Of a stretch of DNA of 64,000 nucleotides, positions 46,701 through 55,205 are shown in pieces (the first letter of the stretch is position 1; each line of letters opens with the position of its first letter). The notes below the pieces were generated by a model. It worked only from the letters and a program-made list of their open reading frames with translations, ran no database searches and was not told the DNA's origin. Source of the stretch: Branchiostoma floridae (lineage: Eukaryota; Chordata; Leptocardii; Amphioxiformes; Branchiostomatidae). Where the stretch lies: positions 3,469,580 to 3,533,579 of the forward strand of contig NC_049989.1 of assembly GCF_000003815.2 (NCBI RefSeq). The letters are read 5' to 3'. The position numbers and the translations under genes are program-made.

Positions 46701-49700
46701 CCTCATAAAATGAATTTTATCTGGGAGTATGGAGGTGTCCATACCAGTCAGGAGCCAAGGTAAAGGACATGGAACTCTTCTTTTACTGGTCCTCATAAAA
46801 TGATTTTCATGCGGCAGTATGGAGGTGTCCATACCAGTCAGGAGCCAAGGTAGAGAAAGTAATTGTGTTTTTTTTTTCCATAACATAGCCACAGATCTAA
46901 ATGCAATTACTCAAAATCAGCTTTGGAGCTTGAGATAGTACTCCAGAACAGTGACTGGTTTATAGATGCAAATTGATCCTGCTTTTTAAGACGTAGTGTC
47001 TAGGGCATGTTTCGTCCTTTTGCCCCCCAACAGACGTCAAGTACCTGTCTTCACACCTGGATACAATGAGCAAAGTTGCGTTAAGTGCCTTTAAGATCTA
47101 GCCAAGAGTACCAGAAATAAAATTTGTGACTTCTCGATCTCATGTCTGTATGCCTAGTCTTTCGGTCATTCAATGCTACAGAAACCACAATATTATGCTA
47201 TAATGGCTAACCGTTTTGTCTCTCTCTCCCTGCCTATCTCCAGGTGCTACAGGTGTGTCCCCTCCCACCTCCATGTCCCCGCCCAGTGGGGGTGCCATGA
47301 TGCAGTTCAGGAGGCCGTCCACCCCCGGGGCCATCATGGCATCTTCCCCTGACATGGAGGGGCCCATCTCGTTTGTGGCACCTGAACTCCCAGAGGAAAC
47401 TCTACTAGAGGTACTTATTGTTTATGCTAATTTCAACTACAATTTTAATGCTAGTGAAGCTTTATCTGCGAGATAACTATATCCGTTGCTTTCGAAATGG
47501 TATTAGGGGATATCAACTTAACATACATTGTCTTTAAATTGCAGTACTTTGTAAATGCTGCAGTTTGAAACCACTGCCCATCCGAAAATGCCCGTCTTTA
47601 AAAACAACAGATTTAGGTCACCCAACGGATAAACATAAAGTAAATTACTGCATGCTATTTTATGTTTCAGTCAGCTTGTCCAGCAGCTGTAGATAGATAG
47701 CTTTAAATGTGCAAAGATTAGGTGTGACAGGTCGTTCTGTGTAACAAAACTAGCTTCATCTGCACCAGACACCTACAAAGCTGGTGTGTTATGCTGAAGG
47801 GTGGTACAGCTCCTTTGGACAAACCTTCAATTCTTTACGTTGTCCAAGAAAGTGGATTGAAGATCAAGTTGTCATTTCCCTTCTCAGATATGTGTGTTTT
47901 GTCTTCTTTGTCTATTCTCGCCAAAGTTTAAGCTTTTCTGTAATAAGTGTTGTTTCCTCCCTGTCCACCAGCCTGCCCATAACGAGACCCTCCAGCGGAT
48001 CCACTTTGCCCTGATCCTGGGAGAGTGCATCATGGAGGTGGCACAGTCCAAAGGTGCTCCCGGCGCCTCGCTAACCGAGTCACTGCAGGTCAAACAGAAC
48101 GAGGACTTCCAGTCGGACCAGATCTGCTTCGTCAGCGAAGGAGTCCGGTGAGCATTCCTAACTCTTTTGAATTGTCACGTCTTGTTCTCCCAATAGGGAT
48201 GTCCGTGTGGCTCAACTGATAGCAGCCTCACAGTTGATTTGTTGATTCCAATTAGTTGGTAACTGTTAGACCTTGGTTCAAATCATTGGAAGGGCATCTC
48301 GGTTGGATCTAAACCAGTCTTTCAGAATGGACGTCAAACGTGTAGGTCCCTTGTGTGTTAAGGTGCCTCTCACACATTAAAAGGGGAAGGGCTAGCAACC
48401 TTTAAACCCTTTAAACATATACCATGCTACAGAATCGGCAAGGAAACTAACCTATGTGCCACTAGGCACTACAAGGTGAACAGTAAATTCTTCCAACTTA
48501 GCTCTTGAAACTGTAATTATGATTTTACATCAGTAGTCATGAGCCTCTACTCTTCTGTCCTCAGGCGAGCAGAGCAGATTGTTCTGTACATGCGCGCCAC
48601 CCAGCTGTTCTCTTCAGCACTGCAGCATGCCAGGGAGGAGGTCAGGGCCAGTCAACTCAAACCTTCTAAAGCTGTGAAGGAGAGAGTGGCCAAGCTTAAT
48701 GACAGGTAACTGGAGCCATATAGAGAGATGAACCTTTAGCATGATAATTCATGATCACTGATATACTAAGTTTTTGCAGCAAATATAGGAAAGTTAAGTG
48801 GTATCAGACCCACACCACTCCTTTAAAGCTGATGTAAGAATCTCATGGAAGCAAAAAGCATTAAGCAAAGACTGATTGGTAAGATGGTCTGCAGCAAATA
48901 AGATGTGAATTGTGTGCTTACAAACATGTAAGTCAGTCAGTCAGTGTAAGACTATGTGTCTTGCAAGACAACAGTTATTCATCGACAAGCAACTGGACAA
49001 ACCTAACCAGTTGCTTGAATAACTTGAATCACATTTCTTACTACTAGTACCTTGATGTCTAACCTTCATCGACATGTTTTTAGATATCTGAAGATGCCTT
49101 GTTCTTGCTCCACAGGTACAAGGAGTGTATTCGTGCATGTAAGACCCTCCACGAGCAGGGCGATGTGAAGATGGCGGAGATCAGCGCCAGCATGGCCAAC
49201 ATGACAGCCGACAAGCTGCTGTACAACCACGCGGTGGAGTGCTGTCAGGGTGCCGCGCTGGACGAGCTGTTCGGCAACCCGGGGGAGTGTGCCAGCCGCT
49301 ACCGCACGGCGCTCATCCTCCTGCATGGGCTGGCACTCACTATAGAGGACGAGGAGGACAGGGGCATGTTGCTGAAATGTAAGTTGTGTTTGAATTGATC
49401 CTGGACCAGAAGGTTGTGGGCTTAAGTCCCAACCTTTGTGTTCTCAGTATCAGTATGCATGCTTTGCATAGCGTTTGCTGTTCTCAATCTCAATATGCAT
49501 GCTATGCATACATACATGTAGTGTTTGCTGCACCATTCAAAATTTAATCTACGATGTATTTGCTATATATATGTTTTCATGCATAAAACAGAAATATATA
49601 TTTGGTGTGATTTCCATGTAATTCGACTAATGTGATGTAATATAATACGATCCAGTATGATATACAATGTAGATCTAGGCTACTGGGATCAGCTTTTTAG

Positions 49701-49826
49701 CCAGTCTTGGACCGTCAGATTGTAGCTGTAACGTTTTGACACCTTGGTTTTTCAGATTCTGATGCAGTGGACAAGAGGTTGACATGCCTAGAGAAGGTCC
49801 ACCAACCAGTACTTGTGTTTGATTAG
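28798..49826 (+). CDS. ULK1/2: ULK1/2-type autophagy-initiating Ser/Thr kinase
   Basis: Twenty-five coding exons join in frame to 965 residues: 28798-28890, 29075-29167, 29298-29339, 34385-34417, 34991-35027, 35279-35329, 36936-37055, 37753-37826, 38928-39088, 39643-39725, 39981-40028, 42473-42576, 43043-43208, 43542-43587, 43996-44070, 44513-44738, 45028-45073, 45445-45618, 45964-46236, 46535-46669, 47244-47410, 47972-48147, 48565-48705, 49116-49378, 49756-49826 (TAG). ULK kinases start autophagy in complex with ATG13, FIP200 and ATG101. The N-terminal kinase shows GHGAFAIV (18-24), VAIK (K40), HRDLKPQN (D132) and DFG (158-160). A Pro/Ser-rich linker carries an LC3-interacting EDFVMV (354-359) and LLRAAFG. 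From about 735 ([13 protein letters not shown]) the C-terminal EAT/tandem MIT domain, which binds ATG13 and membranes, runs to the end. ULK3 and ULK4 are excluded by this domain. Probably the single pre-duplication ortholog of ULK1 and ULK2. Confidence 0.95.
29340..34384 (+). other. ULK intron 3 (5 kb), no gene seen
   Basis: The largest ULK intron, between the exon encoding [11 protein letters not shown] and the one encoding [11 protein letters not shown]. It is AT-rich with a somewhat more CG-rich block at about 29.83-30.05 kb that may be an old insertion. No coding exon, RNA gene or clear terminal-repeat element was recognised. Confidence 0.6.
36170..36350. repeat. Dispersed 'ACTGTAAA' repeat, copy 1
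   Basis: Contains ATACTGTAAAAAGGGGAAAT, AGGATTTAATTTTACAG and AAACCACCACAGACATTTCC. The blocks recur at 45207-45390. The ends (TACTGTAAAAAGG / ATTTTTACAGTATGC) are roughly inverted, suggesting a small fold-back element in ULK intron 6. Confidence 0.6.
36520..36630. repeat. Dispersed 'GGTGGTC' repeat, copy 3
   Basis: GGACCACCAAGAAGTGGTCA, TTGGCCAGGAGATCCTTATG and AGAGGTAGTGACTTGTAGAG follow in the same order as in the AKAP1 intron copies at 22740 and 24205. Located in ULK intron 6. Confidence 0.5.
36680..36870. repeat. Relative of the 57.7-kb fold-back element
   Basis: CAATTCAATCTCTACAACTA, TTACTTCCAGATGTTTTGA and TACCTGGATGTCTAACCTTC match blocks of the element at 57727-57960. It lies directly 5' of the ULK exon 7 acceptor (36934-36935). 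Confidence 0.6.
37926..38250 (+). repeat. Tandem repeat, about 135-base period, ~2.4 copies
   Basis: Units start near 37931, 38071 and 38201. Blocks shared by units include CCAAAGTCTACGT, CTATCACCACGTAGAG, TTGGGTATTTGATCCT and AAATACAAAATGTAGAAGC. The 140- and 130-base spacings differ by indels. Located in ULK intron 8, just after the DFG-containing exon. Confidence 0.85.
40150..40830. repeat. GC-rich insert in ULK intron 11
   Basis: Within an AT-rich intron this block is abruptly CG-rich (GCGGCCCGCGGGGCCGT near 40170; GCCGCGCACGCGGCACGC near 40366; GGACGTCCGCGGACA near 40779). Partial inversion exists between CTCAAAAGCCACAAGCC (about 40420) and GGCTTGTGGCTTTAGC (about 40687). Long ORFs on both strands here are probably composition effects. 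Best read as an inserted repeat element. Confidence 0.5.
41330..41910. promoter_or_regulatory. Cluster of TAATTA motifs in ULK intron 11
   Basis: About eleven TAATTA cores, several as TAATTAG or TAATTAAG, occur in 580 bases (for example near 41332, 41375, 41391, 41538, 41735, 41874, 41884 and 41894). TAATTA is the core homeodomain site. The block is very AT-rich, so composition alone may explain part of it. Confidence 0.3.
42618..42900 (+). mobile_element. tRNA-derived SINE in ULK intron 12
   Basis: A tRNA-like head with A-box-type sequence (TGGCCAAGTGAATAGAG) and a strong B box (GTGAGTTCGATCCCGGCC, near 42671) is followed by a body ending near GTGCAAAGGTAAGGTGTGAC. The tail block GTGACAGGTCGTTC also appears at about 47727. 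Confidence 0.75.
45120..45195 (+). repeat. Short tandem duplication, 37-base period
   Basis: GGAAATATGCAATGTAGTTG occurs at about 45129 and 45166. Located in ULK intron 17. Confidence 0.8.
45207..45390. repeat. Dispersed 'ACTGTAAA' repeat, copy 2
   Basis: Starts TACTGTAAAGCGGGAAAAGT and GGGATTTAATTTAGCCG, ends GTGAACATTTCCCTTTTACA. Blocks and fold-back ends match 36170-36350. Confidence 0.6.
45765..45800. repeat. Short copy of the 'ACCTGGATGTCTAACCTT' motif
   Basis: TACCTGGATGTCTAACCTTT matches the 3' block at about 36845, a copy at about 49050 and the reversed end at about 57730. Preceded by CCAGTTGCTTGAGTAACTG, which also precedes the 49-kb copy. Confidence 0.55.
46637..46850 (+). repeat. 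90-base tandem triplication covering the ULK exon 20 donor
   Basis: ATGGAGGTGTCCATACCA occurs at 46639, 46729 and 46819, each followed by GGAGCCAAGGTA. The first unit is the real exon 20 end and its donor (exon ends 46669). The next two units repeat exon tail, GT donor and intron start. The period is exactly 90 bases and the copies are very similar, so the event is recent. Reading through the first donor meets an in-frame TGA before the second copy. Confidence 0.92.
48197..48440 (+). mobile_element. tRNA-derived SINE in ULK intron 22
   Basis: GTGTGGCTCAACTGATAGC (A-box-like) and CCTTGGTTCAAATCATTGG (B-box-like, near 48282) head the element. The body contains ATGGACGTCAAACGTG and GGTGCCTCTCACAC, resembling the GGACGTCAAAT part of the copy at 13165. 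Diverged. Confidence 0.6.
49040..49080. repeat. Copy of the 'CTGGATGTCTAACCTTC' motif at the exon 24 acceptor
   Basis: TACCTTGATGTCTAACCTTC ends about 35 bases before the ULK exon 24 acceptor (49114-49115). Matches 36845, 45765 and the reversed end at 57730. Confidence 0.55.
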
Positions 49827-51190
49827 GAACCTATCACTGGTATGGCCAGACATGTTACAGGTCTTCTGATTGGTTAGTGTTGATGACAACATCATTAATC
49901 AAAACTACCTTGCCACTTGAGTATGTTTCATGTTCTCGTTTAAAAGTTGAGAATGAAGACAACTGTTGTTACTCAGATATGTGGTAGAATGGTAGGTTAC
50001 TTTAATTCCAAACATAGTGTTGTTATAGTAATGTATTTATTGGGCATTCATGTTATGAGGGGTCAATATAGGGGATGGGCAGTCTCACTATTAGTGTAGT
50101 GTTGATTTTTCCAGTGAGAAACTCAGTNNNNNNNNNNNNNNNNNNNNNNNNNNNNNNNNNNNNNNNNNNNNNNNNNNNNNNNNNNNNNNNNNNNNNNNNN
50201 NNNNNNNNNNNNNNNNNNNNNNNNNNNATTGGTGGTGTGACAAACTCCCAACTGTGAGGCGTTGACGACATAACAGTGTGTGACACAGATATGGGGATAT
50301 CTGCTTTCTCTTTGTTCCAAATGAAGATATTGTGATGCAAGCCTATACTTTTATCATTCTATAATATAGTAGTTAATCGTTGACATTTGTAATTATGATG
50401 GTTCTTTAACTATGGTTGATTGCTGCATTGTGAAGGAAACAGTGTGACAGAAGAGAAAAAGTTGACAAATGTGATTTTGTGCAAGTGTGACAGAGTTTTA
50501 CAGAAGTGTGCCTGTTTTCATTAAGAAATGTCTGATGGTCAGTGTAGAATTTTATGTGCTTACATCTCAGAGTATGCAAGTATTTTAAAAATCGAGTTTT
50601 GAAGTATAATGTCGATGTACCTTTAGTTCACGAGGTAATACGTTAGACAACCATTGTGTTTGGTTTGCTATGATTAACAAAGACTTAAGGTAGAGATCAG
50701 TGTGATTTGTATATTGCAAGTTATGACAGGACTTGATGTAAATACCAAATGTATATATACTGCCTGTATTTATAAACTGTACAATCATTTGAAGTAAATT
50801 ATTCTGGTGTTTTAAAAATTGAATCGAGTATGTTTTTTATGTTTCATATTTGTATCTGTAAGTTCCGTGGAATATGTAGCCACCATGGCAAACACCATTT
50901 GAAGTATACTATATTGATCACTGTAAATTTGGAAAGTATTTCCAGACACCAGGGGTAGATACTATAAGTAACATTACCATTATGTTTCACATGTCACTTG
51001 ATTATGCTCATACATTATAGTATCAATTCAATATTTACTCAAACAGCTGGCAGAAAAAAGTATGAATTACATCAATTTGACATACAAATGTACCAGTTCG
51101 TTAGGAAAGTGTTCCATAAAATTATCCACTCAAAAGTGCATGAATGGTCTAAAATTCAATTGTACCTCTTAGCTAATGTTATAATCATCT
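49827..51190 (+). other. ULK 3' UTR and flank, with assembly gap
   Basis: AT-rich, non-coding DNA after the ULK stop. A 100-base N run occupies 50128-50227. No canonical AATAAA was noticed close to the stop, so the transcript end is not located. Nothing else is recognised. Confidence 0.5.
50128..50227. other. Assembly gap (100 N)
   Basis: Exactly 100 undetermined bases, a common placeholder size, so the true gap length may be unknown. It lies in the ULK 3' UTR region. Confidence 0.98.
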
Positions 51191-51198
51191 TGAGCAGG

Positions 51199-51275
51199 AA
51201 ACTCTGACAAATACTGAAACTTAATATCATCATCATCATATTAATAATATTAAGTTTCGGTATTCGTCAGAGTTT
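51199..51275. repeat. Near-perfect 29-bp inverted repeat (hairpin)
   Basis: 51199-51227 (AAACTCTGACAAATACTGAA...) and 51247-51275 (...GGTATTCGTCAGAGTTT) pair over 29 bases with two mismatches around a 19-base loop rich in ATC triplets. In RNA both mismatches become G-U or A-C type changes depending on strand. It could be a very short fold-back element, a transcription-end structure or a small-RNA precursor. No neighbouring gene requires it. Confidence 0.85.
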
Positions 51276-54264
51276 CTTGAAACTTAACATAAAGATGGGT
51301 AAATCGAGAGTAGCGTGTTCTTGAATCGTGTTCCACCGTCCTAAAATGTCCTGAGTTTTTGGAATTGAGAATGTTTTTGTTTCTTTTAAGCATTGATAGC
51401 AACAGGAAGTGATACACATAGAAAGCCCATTAGGACCATTTGCACTCATTGGTTACCCTGCCATTCTTCAGCAATCTGATAGGTGGCGCTTTTTTCCATG
51501 ACCATGGTGCTGATCACACCATCCAGTCATTCCACAACAACCTGCAAGGACTCTGGGTAATTATAAATCTTCTTAAATTGTAATTTGTAAATGATGATTT
51601 TACCATGATATGGAAATGCAGCTTTCTGCATGAGAAATCAACAAATAGCAGCATAAGCAATTGTTTATGCATAAACATAAAAATAATTGTGTGCTCGCAC
51701 AAATGAATCCAGTTCAGTCCACATTCATTTTGTAGACATTGAGCTTACACGTATGCTCAAGCAACCATTCAACAGTTCAAAGACCACAAGCTATTATATA
51801 ACCATAAATTTAATGGTTCAAAGTGGACAAATTGAGTTACAGAGGCAAATAAATTGCACATACATGTTGCAAAACTACAGTACATAACCACAAAATCGGT
51901 CCCAAAAGGCACAGCTGGTGATACATAAACTACATATTAAGGAACTGGTGCAAAACTACAGGTGCAAAAGTAAACTCTGCATGTGCAAACCACAAAATGT
52001 AGCACTGCTGTAAGCCAGACCTTGCTTTTTATACATGCTAATATTAACTAAAGAATACTGTGTTTTTTCAGTGTCAAATTCGTGCCATGATGGAATGCAG
52101 CATTTGATCTGTTGCTTTCCTGAAGCACAATCTACAAAAAAAATTATTCTGGAGGATTTGTAGTGAATTTGGTTATTCAAAGTGAAGCAACAAGCAGTAA
52201 ATGAATTACTTTCATATCACAAATGCATAAAATAGAAAATGCACCCTGTATTTTTGTTGAATGCAAAAACACTATTAGGAAACTGAGACATGTGTGGCAT
52301 AACTAGGGAAGTTTAGCACAAACATAAATGTCCAATTTGTGAACGCTAACTATATTGTTGCCTACTGCGAAGCCACTAAACATCTATCTTACATCATCAC
52401 TAGATTAACTACAGCATATTTCTGCTCAAACTTTGTCACTAATTAAATTTGGTGTCAACAGGCTAAGATAGCAGAGAAAAGGCTTAACTCCAGTGAAACA
52501 CATCATTAACTCATGCATCTTAAATTATAAAAGACAGGGTACTGTTTGACAAACTTGAACCTTGAATTATATTTACTATGGGAACATCCGTTGCAAATCT
52601 AATGCAGCTTAACTTTACTATCACCTTAAAACATATACAACGTACTATGTAGAACTTGGACTGAAACATAGTAGGAGTTTTGTAACTGTTTAATCATTCA
52701 CCGGAAGCATTTTAACCTGTCGTCTCATCAAACAGAGAATATTACGTCCCTTTTCACCCAGTACCCCACAACTATTTTTCGGGAAAAAAAATTAGAAACA
52801 AAAATATTGAACTTATTTAGTGCAATCAGTAAACTAACACCTAACATCCAGTAAATGGTACATCTATCTACTACCTATCTAGTACATGTACCTTGTCCCT
52901 TGACCTCCTGGTCGCTGGGGGGTTAGTTTGCATAAGACCTACTTCTATTTAGCGCCAATTTTTCATTGAGTTATTTACATACTCTTATACAATAAGAGAT
53001 GAAACCATGCCAATTCAACTCAAGACTACTCACATACCCTTAAACTTTCTCATCTACTTTCTAATGTATTCTAATATACATTTCTACACATATAAATTTT
53101 TTGAAGGAGTTGGTAGATAACATGTACTTTTGCAACAAACTTTCTGTTTGCTCTTGTTGAATGAAATTCATTTGCAAGGTTATCCAGAATATGTAAACAG
53201 GTGAGTTCTGTTCTAGACAAATGACAGACTGATCACCACATTGAAGAACACTGTCAATGCCTTAAGTCCTAAACCATTTCATTATTTGGGCTAAACCCAA
53301 TAACATATATTCCAACCTTCATCAACCAACTCATTTCTTGAGTTGTTGAAAGAAGGCTGACCATCAAGTTTGTCAATCTGCAAAGCTGTTTAATATTCAA
53401 TCAGAGAAGGGAAGACTATACTGTACACAGGAAGATATGAGAAAATTGTTGGTGCAAACTTTTATCTGTTATAGTGTTTGTGACGATTGTTCTCTTTGGT
53501 TGCCCTGCATGTGAAATGTCATAGAGAAAAATCTTACCCCATTTCCCCCATCTATCAATTCATAAAAGGCTTCATGTCATACAGCTCATTTAAGAACACA
53601 TTCAAGAATAAGCAAAGAGGTGTTTGTCTCAAATGTTCTATATTTCATCTCAAAAACAGTTCAATTCAAGAACAAATCAAGACCACAACTTTTTGTCTCA
53701 AATGTTCTATATTGTATCTAAACAACATTTTTATTCAAACCACAGCTTTTTGCAGAGTTTGTTTGACCACTGAACAATTAATGAGCCTCAACTCAACACT
53801 TGCAATGAACCTTACTCATCCTTGCAAGAAAAACACTAAAAGTATCTTAACTACTCTACTGTTCTCTATACCCTGTCTATGACATTGTGCAGTAGTTTTA
53901 TCAGGTTGGACTGACGGATATTACAATGAGTTTGAGCTTTTCAAGTTGCCAATCATATTGGCAACAGCATTTAGAACGTGGCTTGTAGCACTCCAAAAGA
54001 TCATCAAACATGTAGTTATCATTAATCTGTTGATAACTCACTAACAATAGTTCTGTCCTTCCAACCTTCAAGTCATATTAAGAATACAAGAAATCATCTT
54101 CATGAAATGCATTCTAATTACGCAAAGCATTAAAGGTAACATTTTTTTGACAAATGTAATCCATTTTGATGGAACAACAACAAGTAGACTTTCTTACAAA
54201 CTAGTCCGGGCTATTTGAACCCTACTTAAGAACTTAAGCTGTCACCTAGAAGATACACAAACCC
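51276..54264. other. Intergenic DNA between ULK and ABHD11
   Basis: Three kilobases of AT-rich sequence between convergent 3' ends. A minor tandem repeat with period about 69 is present near 53622-53760 (TTTGTCTCAAATGTTCTATA twice). No ORF has recognisable protein features or splice structure. Confidence 0.6.
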
Positions 54265-54270
54265 TTTATT
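54265..54270 (-). terminator. Possible ABHD11 poly(A) signal
   Basis: TTTATT on the plus strand (AATAAA on minus), about 940 bases beyond the ABHD11 stop. It is only one candidate, and the 3' end is otherwise unmarked. Confidence 0.3.
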
Positions 54271-55205
54271 TACTTTTAAACTGTCTTATAAATGAAATGA
54301 AATGAACTTCATATACTGCACATGCCCTCAAAGCATATAGACTGAGTTAGATTTGTGCACACTACATAAGGGATGGACCAGGAAGAACTGAAGTGTGCGT
54401 AAACATGTCGCTCCTCTTTTTGACCACCAGGTATTGCTGAAATTCATCTCTTCTGCATTCATCTGTCAAATTTCTTGAGAGCCAATTTTGTTCTTTCCAG
54501 AATATCCTGGTTACCTTTCGGTCCTTCCTGGCCCATCCAGAAACAGTTTGACCCTGGATATAGTTTTGTCTGTTTGAAGAAATACAGAAACATAGACTTT
54601 AGATGTTTTAGCTTTAAAAAAGTCTCTAGCCACAATGTGTACATGTCCTTCCTCCCAGCTTGAGAAAGAAACTAGATGGTGATGACAACTGTTGTACAAG
54701 CCTGGCTGTAGTATGGCATGACTATCACTGTTCTAAACTAACTACAAAATGTTTTCCTAACAACGTTGCCAAATCCCCCGGAGAAATACACCTGACTACA
54801 TCTATCTGGCACTTACAGGGCGACCTTCACAATTATTATATCAAGATATTTACTTATTCCTGGACACCTTATAACTACGAAGCTTCAACAGAAGCTTATA
54901 GCAAACAAATTGAAATGTGGAGTCTTATGTCATTCTTAAGTGATATCAGGATAGAGTTTCAAGTGAACTGGCTTTCGAGACAATGCGGCAATAATTCATA
55001 CACATGTCGTGTACTCTCGCCTATCTACATAACAGTATACCGCTTGACATACATGTAGTCAAAAAGTCCATTAACTATCATCCTACTGGAAGTAAGTAAA
55101 CAAACTTCCTTTCTGAAACTATCAGAACTTTCTGAAACATGTAGATGCAGCAGTGAAAATGTGCACCCACATGGAAGTGGAAAACTGTACAAGTTCTGTG
55201 GCGCG

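Noticed and set aside
28798-49826. A hidden gene nested in a ULK intron
   Set aside because: Introns 3, 6, 8 and 11 were scanned on both strands. ORFs there are short, lack domains and often coincide with repeats.
53487-53882. 131-residue ORF in the ULK-ABHD11 intergenic region
   Set aside because: Cysteine- and lysine-rich with an internal 69-base tandem duplication. Looks like simple-repeat DNA, with no homology recognised.
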